DNA of 21,599 bases from DATKDU01 sp035512595 (GCA_035512595.1 DATKDU010000197.1:1-21599), one strand, 5' to 3'; positions 6,389-15,486 are shown, counted from the stretch's first letter. The notes: generated by a model not told the origin, from the sequence alone. Program-made: numbers and translations.

Positions 6389-7969
6389 TTAACGCTCGCC
6401 AGGCCGTGGCGCCATCGACTCCGCCACAGCCACCACATTCTGCCGCAGCCCCTGCTCGGACTTGAGCGACAGCCCCACGAGCTGCGCGGGAAAGAGCCCG
6501 GCGAAGATGACCAGCACGGCACAAACCACGGCGGCAGCCAGGGCGCCGCTGCCGCCGGCCGCTTTGACGCCCGTCATACCCGCCGGGCTGAAGTACATCA
6601 CGCCGATGATCCGCAGGTAATACGCCGCCGCGACCGCGGCATTCAGGACGCCGATGATTGCCAGGGCGATGAACCAGGCGGCTTCCCGAGACTGGTAATT
6701 GGCGGCGGCGAACTGGATCGCTCCCGAAAACAGGGCGAATTTTCCCCAGAAGCCGGCCAGCGGCGGAATGCCGGCGAGCGAGAACATGAAGATCGCCAGG
6801 GCCGCGGCGGCCAGCGGCCGCGACTTGCCCAGGCCCGATAGTTCCTCGACGCCGCTCACTTCGCGCTCCTGCGAGCCAAGATAAGCCAGCGTCGCAAACG
6901 TCCCCATCGTCGCCAGGGCGTAAACGAGGACGTAGAACAGCATGCTCGCCGCGCCGCCGCTGGCGCTGCTGCCGATGGCGACCGAGCCGGTGCCGACCGC
7001 CAGGCCGATGAGCAAGTAGCCGCCGTGGGCGATGGAAGAATAGGCCAGCAGCCGCCGCACGTCCTTCTGCCACAGGGCGCAGACGTTGCCGATCGTCATC
7101 GTCAGCACGGCGATGACCAGCGACACCTGCCAGGCGTACTCCGCCGCCAGCGGCATCGCCACAATTACGAGGCGAATGAACCCGGCGGTCGCTGCGATCT
7201 TCGGCGCGACGGCAAGCAGGCCGGCGTTGATGTTCGTCGTCCCCTGGTAAACGTCCGGTGCGTAGAACTGAAACGGCGCGGCCGCCAGTTTGAAGCCCAG
7301 GCCGGCGACGATCAGCACCAGCGCCAGCGGCGCGAGGGCCGCCAGTGGGGAATTGTCCATCGCTGCCGACAGCAGCTTCTCACGAATGCCGGGGATCGCG
7401 GGTGTGCCGGCGATGACGGTCGTTCCCGCCAGGCCATAGAGGAAGCTGAACCCGTACAGCAGCAGCGCCGACGACAGCAAACTCAGGAAAAAATACTTCA
7501 TCGTCGCTTCACCGCTGGCCCGGTCGCGGCGGCCGAGGAACAAGAGCACATACGTCGGAATCGAAATCAGCTCCAGGCCCAGCAGCAGCAGCACCAGCTC
7601 GTTCGCACCCGCTGTGAGCATGATGCCGACGACGATCAGCATCAGGCTGCCGAGGATTTCGCTGGCCAAATCCTTGTCAGCCAGGCCGGCCAGGGCGAGC
7701 GTGAAGATGCCGCCCGAAAAGACCGCCAGCCAGCGGAGGCCGCAGCTCATGGGATCGACGACGATCGGCCCGCTGAGCGTGGACGCGACGTTCCACGGCG
7801 AGCCGGCCAGGGCCAGCGCGAGAAGCGCGAAGACATAGCTGGCCAGCGCCACCGCCGACCACAAGCGCCGCCCGCGGACGAACGCCCCGCCAACGAAAAT
7901 GCCGCTGGCCGCCAGGATCAGCAGTACCTCGGGGAGCAGATGACGGATGGTTTGGGTTTCAACGATCAT
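6389..7969 (-). CDS. nuoN: NADH-quinone oxidoreductase subunit N
   Basis: The 526-aa membrane protein is an antiporter-like proton-pumping subunit of complex I. It is almost entirely hydrophobic helices. Family residues are in place: Glu133 in LGLELISIPTY, Lys158 in TMKYFFLS, Lys227 in GLGFKLAAAPF, Lys257 in VAPKIAA, and the PDVYQGT and RRLLAYSSIAHGGYLL stretches. Its length is slightly above the usual 480-500. The ATG at 7969 overlaps the nuoM stop as ATGA, which suggests coupled translation. It is the last gene of the operon. Confidence 0.97.
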   Translation of the reverse strand: MIVETQTIRHLLPEVLLILAASGIFVGGAFVRGRRLWSAVALASYVFALLALALAGSPWNVASTLSGPIVVDPMSCGLRWLAVFSGGIFTLALAGLADKDLASEILGSLMLIVVGIMLTAGANELVLLLLGLELISIPTYVLLFLGRRDRASGEATMKYFFLSLLSSALLLYGFSFLYGLAGTTVIAGTPAIPGIREKLLSAAMDNSPLAALAPLALVLIVAGLGFKLAAAPFQFYAPDVYQGTTNINAGLLAVAPKIAATAGFIRLVIVAMPLAAEYAWQVSLVIAVLTMTIGNVCALWQKDVRRLLAYSSIAHGGYLLIGLAVGTGSVAIGSSASGGAASMLFYVLVYALATMGTFATLAYLGSQEREVSGVEELSGLGKSRPLAAAALAIFMFSLAGIPPLAGFWGKFALFSGAIQFAAANYQSREAAWFIALAIIGVLNAAVAAAYYLRIIGVMYFSPAGMTGVKAAGGSGALAAAVVCAVLVIFAGLFPAQLVGLSLKSEQGLRQNVVAVAESMAPRPGER

Positions 7970-9738
7970 TCAGCGGACCCCTTCACCTCTGCCGCGAATT
8001 CGTAGGGTGGGACCAGCTCGCTCGGCGAGCGCCGGCCCACCTCGCCAAACGACGCGATTCCGGTGGGCCGGCGGCCGCCTGAGGCGTCCTTGTCCCACCC
8101 TACCGCCAGCATCGTCTCCACCTGCTCCGTCGCCACCGCTGCCGACGGCTCAATCCGCTCCAGAAAATCCTTCGGCTTCAGGCCGATCCAGAACATCAGC
8201 ACCACCAGCGGCGCCAGCGCCAGGATCTCGCGGAGGTTCAGGTCGTGAACTTCGCCGGAATGGTCCCCGCGATCGACGTGCGGCTCCTTCAGCGGTCCGA
8301 AGAACACCCGCCGCACGAGGTACAGCATGTACCAAGCGCCGAGCACAACGCCGAAAACGCTCAGCACGGCAATCCACACGTATTGGTTTTGCAGCGACGC
8401 CGGCGCGCCGGTCCACGCCCGCTGAAACGCGCCGAGCAGGATCAAAAACTCCCCCGCAAAGCCGTTCAGCCCCGGCAGGCCGATGCTGGAAAACGTGAAC
8501 AGCAGCATGAACAGCGCCAGGATCGGCATTCGCCGCGCCAGTCCGCCGTAGTCGGCGATTTTGCGCGTGTGGTACCGCTCGTAGAGCATGCCGACCAGGG
8601 CGAACAGGCCGCCGGTCGAAATGCCGTGGTTGACCATTTGCAGTACGCTCCCCTGCACGCCGAGCGGATTGAACGCGAACAGGCCGAGCATGCAGAAGCC
8701 GAGATGGCTGACGCTGGAATAGGCGATCAGCCGCTTGATGTCGCTTTGCGCCAGCGAAACCAGTGCGCCGTAGATGATGCCGCCGACGGAGAGCCATAAG
8801 ATCCAAGGCATACACGCCGCGGACGCTTCGGGGAGCATGGGAATGCTGAACCGCAGGAAGCCGTAGACGCCGATTTTGAGCAGGATGCCGGCGAGGATCA
8901 CGCTGCCGGCCGTCGGGGCCTGCACATGGGCCAGCGGCAGCCAGGTGTGCAGCGGAAAGAGCGGCACCTTGATCGCGAAACCGGCAAACAGGGCCAGGAA
9001 GACGGCCATTTGCCACGACAGGGGCAGCGGATACTCGTTCAGCTTGGCCACCAATTCCGGAATCGAGAAGGTGAGCTCGCCGCCGCTGCTCCGCTGGTAG
9101 ACCCAGAAGACGATGGCGAGCAGCCCGAGAAAAGTCAGCAAGCTGCCAGCGAGCGTGTAGAGGAAGAACTTGCTGGCCGCGTACCGGCGATCCTCGCTCC
9201 CCCAAATGCCGATCATGAAGAACAGCGGGATGAGGGTGAACTCGAAGAAGATGTAGAACAGGATGATGTCCCGCGCGGAGAAGACGCCGAGGCAGCCGAA
9301 TTCCAGGAGCAGCAGCATGCCGTAGAAGAGCGCCGGTCGGTCTTCAATCGCCTCCCAACTTACCAGCACGCTGGTGATCATCAGGAGTGCCGACAGGCCG
9401 AACATCCACAGGCCTAGCCCATCTAGGCCGAGCGAGAAGCGGATATCCAGGTTGACGCCGGGGACCTGGCCGACCCAGTGCCATTCTTGATCGGGGGGCA
9501 GCGAGGCGTAGGTTGTTTGAGCCTGCGTCAAGGCTTCCAGTCGGGCGGCCGACGATTCAAACTCCCCCGACGCTTTGGCGGGAAAATTGGCGATCAGCCG
9601 CGCGGCACACAGGAACGTCGCCAGCGTCACGACAAGTGCCGTGACGCGGATCACCGGCCGCCCCAGCGGCGCGATGATCCACAGAATCACCGCTCCGACG
9701 AGCGGCATTAAGACGGTGGCTATCAGGAGTGCATTCAT
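7966..9738 (-). CDS. nuoM: NADH-quinone oxidoreductase subunit M, C-terminus encoded by a palindromic repeat
   Basis: The 590-aa protein is an antiporter-like proton-pumping subunit. Glu166 in FFEFTLIPLFFMIG, Lys257 in GFAIKVPLFPLHTWLPLAH, Lys288 in LLKIGVYGFLRF and SDIKRLIAYSSVSHLGFCMLG are family hallmarks. E. coli NuoM is about 509 aa. Part of the excess is a hydrophilic loop near 53-95. The rest is a C-terminal tail in which residues 547-579 (from WDKDASGGRRPTG to SELVPPY) are read from a palindromic repeat inserted in frame. The final 11 residues, EFAAEVKGSAE, follow the repeat. The ATG at 9738 comes 5 bases after the nuoL stop. Confidence 0.97.
   Translation of the reverse strand: MNALLIATVLMPLVGAVILWIIAPLGRPVIRVTALVVTLATFLCAARLIANFPAKASGEFESSAARLEALTQAQTTYASLPPDQEWHWVGQVPGVNLDIRFSLGLDGLGLWMFGLSALLMITSVLVSWEAIEDRPALFYGMLLLLEFGCLGVFSARDIILFYIFFEFTLIPLFFMIGIWGSEDRRYAASKFFLYTLAGSLLTFLGLLAIVFWVYQRSSGGELTFSIPELVAKLNEYPLPLSWQMAVFLALFAGFAIKVPLFPLHTWLPLAHVQAPTAGSVILAGILLKIGVYGFLRFSIPMLPEASAACMPWILWLSVGGIIYGALVSLAQSDIKRLIAYSSVSHLGFCMLGLFAFNPLGVQGSVLQMVNHGISTGGLFALVGMLYERYHTRKIADYGGLARRMPILALFMLLFTFSSIGLPGLNGFAGEFLILLGAFQRAWTGAPASLQNQYVWIAVLSVFGVVLGAWYMLYLVRRVFFGPLKEPHVDRGDHSGEVHDLNLREILALAPLVVLMFWIGLKPKDFLERIEPSAAVATEQVETMLAVGWDKDASGGRRPTGIASFGEVGRRSPSELVPPYEFAAEVKGSAE
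8002..8103. repeat. Paired-arm palindromic element inside the 3' end of nuoM
   Basis: The outer arms GTAGGGTGGGACCAG (8002-8016) and CTTGTCCCACCCTAC (8089-8103) are inverted with one mismatch. The inner arms CCGGCCCACC (8032-8041) and GGTGGGCCGG (8062-8071) are perfect. Each half also carries a small hairpin of its own (GCTCG..CGAGC on the left, GGCCGCCTGAGGC-type on the right). The 102-base unit is a multiple of three and open in the nuoM frame. A related unit lies between nuoE and nuoF. It resembles REP or MITE-like dispersed elements. Confidence 0.88.
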
Positions 9739-9743
9739 CCAAG

Positions 9744-12296
9744 TTACCCCGCGGCCAGGAGGAGCCGAGCCGCGATCAGAATCAGGACCCCCAGGACCAT
9801 TGCGACCGCGTAAAACTGCACCAGTCCCCCCTGCAATCCACGCATCAGCGAACCAATCGCTGGCGGCACGGAGGCAGTGAAATTGACGAGCCCGTCCACC
9901 AGCCAGCGATCGATCCAGTAAAAGAACAACGACAGCCAGCGGAGCGGCGTGACAAAGAGGACGTCATAGATTTCGTCAAAGTAAAACTTGTTGGCCGACA
10001 GCTTGTGGGGCGTGATGTAGCTCAGGAGCAGCAGCGGCAGGGCCAGGATCAGCGACACGACGCCGAGGATGAGGCCGACGAGCGTCACGAGAAATCCAAG
10101 CCCCGCACCGCGGAGGGTCCGCGTCACGACTCCGATCCAGCCGACGCGCTCGAGCTGCGCAATCCACTGCGGATCGGCGAGTTTTTGCGCTCCTTCCAGC
10201 TTGAACAGCCGCTCCAGCAGCGACACTTCGCTCCGCTCGCCCATGTAGAGGTAGAGCGCCAGGCCCATGCCGGCCAGTGCGACGAGCGTGCTCAGCCCGG
10301 CGACCGACAGGTGGAATTCGTGCGTCGCCGGGATGGTATTCGCCAGGCCGCCGGCGGCCAGCGAAGGCGTATGGGATAGAAAGTCGCTGAAGTTGTTCTC
10401 GCCCCAGTGACGGATACCCCCCGCGAAGTTCTCGCTTCCCATCGCCCAGATGCCGGCCGCCGCGGCACAGACGGCGAGAATCGCCAGCGGGACGACCATC
10501 ACCGGCGGCGACTCGTGCGCGTGATGCCCCGCCTCGTCGGGAATCTGCTCCTCGCCGTGGAACGTCAGGCAGAAGGCGCGGAAGGCATAGAAGGCAGTCA
10601 GGAACGCGGTGAACAGGGCGCTGTAATAAAGGATCTGGTAAATGCCGCGGTAGGCCGTGAGCTGCCCTTCGGTCAGCGAGGCGAACGACTGCACGAGAGC
10701 GGCCGACTCGCGATGTTCGCCGATGTGCGGATCGTGGCGCCCTTCGATGACGTGGTCGAGCTGATGGACCTTGTCGTGGACCGCACCGAGGATCGAGTCC
10801 TTGCTCCAGAACCCAGCCAGCGGAAAGATGCCGGAGAGGGCCAGGCAGCCGATGAGAAACGTGGCGTAGGTATACGGCATCAGCCTTCTGAGGCCGCCGA
10901 AGCGCCGCATGTCGATCACTCCCCCCATCGCGTGCATCACGCTGCCCGCGCCGAGGAACAGGAGCGCCTTGAAGAAGGCGTGCGTGAACAGGTGGAACAT
11001 GCCGCCGGTGACGCCGGCAAACAGGCCGGTGCCCAGCGCCAGGAACATGTAGCCGAGCTGGCTGACGGTCGAATAGGCCAGCACCCGCTTGAGGTCGTAT
11101 TGCGTCAGGGCAATCAGCCCAGCGAGCAGTGCCGTGAAAGCGCCGATCACCGCCACCATGAGCTGCGCCTCCGGCGCGGCGGCAAAGAGCGGCGAGCAGC
11201 GGGCGACCATGTAGACGCCGGCCGTGACCATCGTGGCGGCGTGGATCAGGGCGCTGACCGGCGTCGGCCCTTCCATCGCATCGGGGAGCCAGACGTGCAG
11301 CGGGAACTGGGCGCTCTTGCCGCACGCGCCCAGGAGCAGCAGCAGGCAAATCCAGACGGCAATTGGCCCCGCGACGTAGTCGTTTCGCACCAGCCGGCTC
11401 TTGCCGAGCACGCCGCGAACGACGCCGCTGTTTCCCGGCGCTGCGTCAGCGTCCGATTGTCTGGCTGCCACAACCTGCTCGATTGCCTCCTGGTCGGTCG
11501 AGCCATTGGCGAGCGTGTCGTGGAAGTTGAGTGAGCCGTACGTCGTCCAAATCAGAAACAGGGCGATGGCGAAGCCGAAGTCGCCGACCCGGTTGACCAA
11601 AAACGCCTTCATGCCGGCGGCCGCTGCCGCTGGTTTCTCATACCAGAACCCGATCAACAGGTAGCTGCACACGCCGACCGCTTCCCAGAAGACATACAGC
11701 AGCACGAAGTTGCTCACGCTCACCAGCATCGTCATCGAAAAGACGAACAGGCCGATGTACGCGAAAAACCGCCAGTACCCACGATCCCCGGCCATGTACC
11801 CGGCGGCAAAGATGGCGACCAGCGTCGAGACGAACGTCACCATGCCGAGCATCATCGCCGTCAGCGCATCGGCCCGCAGCGCGACGGCAATCTGCAAATC
11901 CTTGAGGCCCAGGTCGAAGTCGAGCGGATAGACCTTCCCCGGCAGCCGCTTGACGTCGAGGTCGGTTTGATCCTGCTTGACGGGGTCCTTGAGCTCGTAG
12001 GCACTGGAAACGTCCGCCCATGTCCAGAGTGTCACAACCCGTTCGTAACCAGTATGGATCTCACTGGCCGTCCCTGCGGCCAGATCACGCTGCTCGAAAT
12101 CGACCTTGTAGACCAGTTGCAGGCTCAGGAGGCACGACGCCGCCAGTGCCGCGATCACGGGCGTTGCCAAGAGCGCCTGCCAGCGCGCGCCAAGCCGCGC
12201 GACCCACGGGCCGACCAGCGCCGTGAGAATCGCTGCGGCCAATGGCAATGCCGGGATGAGCGGCAGGGCGAAGTCGATGAAGCGGGAATTGTCCAT
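9744..12296 (-). CDS. nuoL: NADH-quinone oxidoreductase subunit L, extended
   Basis: The 850-aa protein is the distal antiporter-like subunit of complex I. Family marks are Glu205 in FWEAVGVCSYLLIGFW, Lys327 and His334 in GACGKSAQFPLHVWLPDAM, DLKRVLAYSTVSQLGYM at 401-417, and Lys443 in HAFFKALLFLGAGS. The C-terminal NKFYFDEIYDVLFVTPL (769-785) marks the long lateral helix. It is well above the usual 610-650 aa. Extra sequence sits in a periplasm-type loop (about 75-130), in hydrophilic inserts near 262-305 and 505-550, and in an added hydrophobic stretch near 733-760. The ATG at 12296 lies 33 bases after nuoK. Confidence 0.97.
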   Translation of the reverse strand: MDNSRFIDFALPLIPALPLAAAILTALVGPWVARLGARWQALLATPVIAALAASCLLSLQLVYKVDFEQRDLAAGTASEIHTGYERVVTLWTWADVSSAYELKDPVKQDQTDLDVKRLPGKVYPLDFDLGLKDLQIAVALRADALTAMMLGMVTFVSTLVAIFAAGYMAGDRGYWRFFAYIGLFVFSMTMLVSVSNFVLLYVFWEAVGVCSYLLIGFWYEKPAAAAAGMKAFLVNRVGDFGFAIALFLIWTTYGSLNFHDTLANGSTDQEAIEQVVAARQSDADAAPGNSGVVRGVLGKSRLVRNDYVAGPIAVWICLLLLLGACGKSAQFPLHVWLPDAMEGPTPVSALIHAATMVTAGVYMVARCSPLFAAAPEAQLMVAVIGAFTALLAGLIALTQYDLKRVLAYSTVSQLGYMFLALGTGLFAGVTGGMFHLFTHAFFKALLFLGAGSVMHAMGGVIDMRRFGGLRRLMPYTYATFLIGCLALSGIFPLAGFWSKDSILGAVHDKVHQLDHVIEGRHDPHIGEHRESAALVQSFASLTEGQLTAYRGIYQILYYSALFTAFLTAFYAFRAFCLTFHGEEQIPDEAGHHAHESPPVMVVPLAILAVCAAAAGIWAMGSENFAGGIRHWGENNFSDFLSHTPSLAAGGLANTIPATHEFHLSVAGLSTLVALAGMGLALYLYMGERSEVSLLERLFKLEGAQKLADPQWIAQLERVGWIGVVTRTLRGAGLGFLVTLVGLILGVVSLILALPLLLLSYITPHKLSANKFYFDEIYDVLFVTPLRWLSLFFYWIDRWLVDGLVNFTASVPPAIGSLMRGLQGGLVQFYAVAMVLGVLILIAARLLLAAG

Positions 12297-12329
12297 AGAT
12301 GAATCGAGACGCCAGCACCAGCCGTGGCG

Positions 12330-12773
12330 TTACACGCGGCTGCGGTGGGAAAGCTCCTCCAGATCGATTTCCGGCCGGCGGCCGGCGGGGGTGAGGGTCG
12401 GCCAGACCTGCTCTTCGGCCCGCTCCTCGGGAACTTCCCGATCGACATAGGCTGGCAAACCTTCTTCGCGAAGATCCTGCCAGACGGTCGAGTCGAGCTT
12501 GCCGGTCCGCTGGGCGAGCATCAGGATCAGCGCCAGCCCGATCCCCGCTTCGCATGCCGCGACGGTGATCATGAAGATCACCAGCATTTGCCCGCCCCAA
12601 TCGGCGTGGTAGCGACCCCAGCCGATCAGGCTCACCGACACGCCTTGCAGCATCATCTCGGCACAGAGGAACATGAGAATCATGTTCCGCCGCACGAGGA
12701 AGCCGACGAGACCCAGCGCGAACAGGATCGCACCGACGCTCAGATAATTGAACAGGAGGCTCGTTTCGTTCAT
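12330..12773 (-). CDS. nuoK: NADH-quinone oxidoreductase subunit K with hydrophilic C-terminal tail
   Basis: The first 100 of 147 residues are a standard three-helix NuoK, with the conserved membrane glutamates Glu39 (FLCAEMML) and Glu75 (VAACEAGIGLALIL) of the proton path. A charged tail of about 47 residues (DLREEGLPAYVDREVPEERAEE and beyond) follows and is absent from typical 100-aa NuoK. The ATG overlaps the nuoJ stop (12770-12773). Confidence 0.96.
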   Translation of the reverse strand: MNETSLLFNYLSVGAILFALGLVGFLVRRNMILMFLCAEMMLQGVSVSLIGWGRYHADWGGQMLVIFMITVAACEAGIGLALILMLAQRTGKLDSTVWQDLREEGLPAYVDREVPEERAEEQVWPTLTPAGRRPEIDLEELSHRSRV

Positions 12774-13621
12774 CGCGGGGCCTCCTCCAGTCGCATCGCA
12801 TCCTCGACCTGCGTCGTCAGCCGCCGCTTGCCATAGGCGGCGATGGCCACCGCGCCGACGAGTGCCGCCAGCAGCAACGTGCCGGCGAGCTCCACGCTGA
12901 TCACGTGCTGGCTGAACAGGACCGCGCCCAGGCGGGCCATGTGGTGCGGGTGGTCGAGAACTGGATTGAACGGCTTGTCGGCGGTGACGATCGGCCCTTC
13001 GGCATCCCGCGGCGAGCTGGTTACTTCATTGGCTGCCGCCGCGTGTGCGAGCGCCTGCTCCTTGATCCCGCCGAGTAGCATCGTCATCAGCCCGACGATT
13101 GCCGCCGCGACCAAGACCGAGGCCGTCTTGGCAAACCAGCCCCAACTGATCCGGTCATAAGACGCTTGCCCTTCCGGCTGGGCGAGCATGATCACAAACA
13201 GGAACGTCACGACGATCGCCCCAGCGTAAACGACGATCGTCGCCACGCCGAGGAACTGTGCGCCGTTGAAAAAAAACAGGCCGCCTGTGCCGAGCAGCGA
13301 CAGGGCAAACCAGATGGCCGAATAGACCGGGCTGTACGACGTGATCGTGGCGACGGCGGCGACAATAGTGATCGAAGCGAGCAGCCAGAAAACGGCCTGA
13401 TCGGTGAGCGTCGGCAACAGCGGCCAGTCGGAGGCGACCAGCGAGAGGCCCACGATCCCCAGCACGCCGCCGATCGTTTTCCCGTACGCCACTCGCTTGG
13501 GAAGCGCCAGCCACAGGCCGACGGCGGCCAGGACGAGGCCCCAAAACGTACGGCACTCGAGGATCTCGCGTGCCGTCAGCGTCTTGGCCGCGACAAGGAA
13601 CAGGGAAGAAATGCCGCTCAT
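12770..13621 (-). CDS. nuoJ: NADH-quinone oxidoreductase subunit J, extended
   Basis: The 283-aa membrane subunit is part of the NuoA/J/K/H proton channel. The usual core begins at about residue 75 (QAVFWLLASITIVAAVATI) and includes FLGVATIVVYAGAIVVTFLFVIML, the typical pi-bulge helix region. The final helix VELAGTLLLAALVGAVAIA is near 245-263. An extra N-terminal part of about 74 residues adds two hydrophobic segments. A hydrophilic insert (about 185-235) lies before the last helix. E. coli NuoJ is about 184 aa. It overlaps nuoI and nuoK by ATGA on both sides. Confidence 0.94.
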   Translation of the reverse strand: MSGISSLFLVAAKTLTAREILECRTFWGLVLAAVGLWLALPKRVAYGKTIGGVLGIVGLSLVASDWPLLPTLTDQAVFWLLASITIVAAVATITSYSPVYSAIWFALSLLGTGGLFFFNGAQFLGVATIVVYAGAIVVTFLFVIMLAQPEGQASYDRISWGWFAKTASVLVAAAIVGLMTMLLGGIKEQALAHAAAANEVTSSPRDAEGPIVTADKPFNPVLDHPHHMARLGAVLFSQHVISVELAGTLLLAALVGAVAIAAYGKRRLTTQVEDAMRLEEAPR

Positions 13622-14166
13622 GTGACGGTCCCTCCCATGGCCGGCGAGCGCATCGGCTCCTTGTCCTTCGTCGCGTCATAGACGCTGAGGAGCTTTTCCT
13701 TGTCGAAGATCATCTCGTCGCGGCTGCGGCCGGTGAGGTTATACAGGCTCGTCAGCTCGATGGCGTCCACGGGACAGGCCTCCTCGCACATGCCGCAGTA
13801 AATGCACCGCAGTTCGTCGATCGTGAAGCTCTGCGGGTACTTCTCGCGGTCGGGCCAGGGGCTCTCCTCGGCAATGATGTCGATGCAGTGGGCCGGGCAG
13901 GCGGTCGCGCACAGAAAGCAGGCGACGCACTTGACCCGCCCCTCTTCGTCCCGATTGAGCCGGTGAACGCCGCGGTAAATGAGCGGTGCGGCAATCTTCG
14001 GCTCCTGCTCCGGATAGCTGACCGTGACGACTCCTCCCTTGAGCGACTTCGACAAGTGCTTGAAGGTCGTCGTCAGCCCCTGAACGAACAGCGGCAGGTA
14101 CATCTTCCCCGCCAGGCCAAGCTGCGGCTCTTCGATCCAGGCGATGCTCGGGTCGTTGGGTTGCAT
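13618..14166 (-). CDS. nuoI: NADH-quinone oxidoreductase subunit I, 2x[4Fe-4S] ferredoxin
   Basis: The 182-aa peripheral-arm subunit carries clusters N6a and N6b, linking NuoG to NuoB. Two ferredoxin motifs are complete: Cys80/83/86/90 with a further Cys94 (CVACFLCATACPAHC), and Cys121/124/127/131 with the following Pro (CIYCGMCEEACP). The start is ATG 14166, directly after the palindrome that separates it from nuoH. The 3' end overlaps nuoJ. No clear Shine-Dalgarno sequence is visible. Confidence 0.97.
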   Translation of the reverse strand: MQPNDPSIAWIEEPQLGLAGKMYLPLFVQGLTTTFKHLSKSLKGGVVTVSYPEQEPKIAAPLIYRGVHRLNRDEEGRVKCVACFLCATACPAHCIDIIAEESPWPDREKYPQSFTIDELRCIYCGMCEEACPVDAIELTSLYNLTGRSRDEMIFDKEKLLSVYDATKDKEPMRSPAMGGTVT

Positions 14167-14171
14167 ATCTT

Positions 14172-14224
14172 GTAGGACGGCCTTTCCAGGCCGTCATTGG
14201 GACGGCCTGGAAAGGCCGTCCTAC
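14172..14224. repeat. Perfect nested palindrome between nuoH and nuoI
   Basis: A 24-base arm (14172-14195, starting GTAGGACGGCCT) and its exact reverse complement (14201-14224) flank the five-base loop ATTGG. Each arm also folds on itself, because GACGGCCT and AGGCCGTC are complementary around TTCC. The element fills nearly the whole 60-base gap between the nuoH stop and the nuoI start. It could fold in the mRNA as one long hairpin or as two small ones. Confidence 0.95.
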
Positions 14225-14226
14225 GC

Positions 14227-15456
14227 CTATATCTGTCCGTCCACTTCCGAAGTCAAAACATCCAGCCGCGGCCGATTGTCGGTCACCAGCGGATTGACCA
14301 GCGACGTGCCCAGCCACGCCAGTGCGGCGACGATCCACATGCCGAACAATACGATCGATCCCCATAGCCAACTGCCGGCGTCGGGGTCGTTGATCGCCCG
14401 CAATTCATACAGCACGGCCAGCGCCACCACGTTCACCAGCCCCAGCGGCAGCATGATCTTCCACGCCAGGTTCATGAGCTGGTCGAATCGAAACCGCGGC
14501 CAGCTCCACCGCACCATCATAAAAAACACGATCACGAGAAAAATCTTTGCCTGGAGAACGAGGATTCGCAGGATGGCCGTCATCCAACCGACGTCCTCAT
14601 TCGAAGTCCCCGTGATCCACGGCAAATGCCAGCCGCCGAGAAACAAGATCACGATTAGAAACGACGCCGTGATCATGTGCAGGAACTCGGCCACCAGAAA
14701 CAATAGCAGCTTCATGCCGGAATATTCGGTGTGATAGCCGCCGATCAGCTCCTGCTCCGCTTCCGGCAGGTCGAATGGCAGCCGGGCCGCTTCCGCGAAT
14801 GCCGCGATCATGAACACGACGAAGCCCAGCGGCTGCGCCAAGCCATACCACACGCTTTCGGCCTGCTGGTGAATGATTTTGTCGAGGTCCATCGACCCGG
14901 CGGCGAGCACGACGCCGAGCAGGCCGAGCCCCATCGGCAACTCGTAAGCGATGAGCTGAGCACTCGATCGCAGCCCCCCCAGGAAGCTGTATTTGTTGTT
15001 GCTGGCCCAGCCGCCAAGGATCACGCCGTAAACAGCAATGCTCGTCAGGGCGAAAACAAAGATCAGGCCGACGTTGACGTCGGGCGCGACGTTCAATCGA
15101 ATCGGCTCGTCGCCGCCGCCAATTGCCGGAATCACGCTGCCAAAGGGAATCACGGCAAACACGGTGAGTGCCGACGCCAGGATGGCGATCGGGGCCAGGA
15201 CGAACAGCCGTTTATCGACGTGTGCTGGCGTGTATTCTTCCTTGAGGATGAACTTGAGTCCGTCGGCGGCGGGTTGACCGAGTCCGAACAGCGGCAAATC
15301 TTTGAGCCCAAACAGCGACAGCGGCACTCCGACCCGGTTGGGGCCGATCCGGTCCTGCACCCAGGCCGCCATCCGCCGCTCGAGCAGCACGAAATAGGCC
15401 GCCGCGGTCATCAAAAAGCCGATGAGGATCGCGATTTTGATTAATGCTTCAAGCAT
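14227..15456 (-). CDS. nuoH: NADH-quinone oxidoreductase subunit H
   Basis: The 409-aa membrane subunit forms the quinone chamber and connects the peripheral and membrane arms. Signature stretches are ERRMAAWVQDRIGPNRVG (26-43), GQPAADGLKFILKEE (60-74), RSSAQLIAYELPMGL (163-177) and AEAARLPFDLPEAEQELIGG (221-240), the last holding the conserved acidic residues of the E-channel. Its length is somewhat above the usual 325-350. The ATG at 15456 comes 30 bases after the 70-aa small ORF, which separates it from nuoG. Confidence 0.97.
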   Translation of the reverse strand: MLEALIKIAILIGFLMTAAAYFVLLERRMAAWVQDRIGPNRVGVPLSLFGLKDLPLFGLGQPAADGLKFILKEEYTPAHVDKRLFVLAPIAILASALTVFAVIPFGSVIPAIGGGDEPIRLNVAPDVNVGLIFVFALTSIAVYGVILGGWASNNKYSFLGGLRSSAQLIAYELPMGLGLLGVVLAAGSMDLDKIIHQQAESVWYGLAQPLGFVVFMIAAFAEAARLPFDLPEAEQELIGGYHTEYSGMKLLLFLVAEFLHMITASFLIVILFLGGWHLPWITGTSNEDVGWMTAILRILVLQAKIFLVIVFFMMVRWSWPRFRFDQLMNLAWKIMLPLGLVNVVALAVLYELRAINDPDAGSWLWGSIVLFGMWIVAALAWLGTSLVNPLVTDNRPRLDVLTSEVDGQI

Positions 15457-15486
15457 CGCGTCAATGGAGTGTCAGCCGGAAATTGA

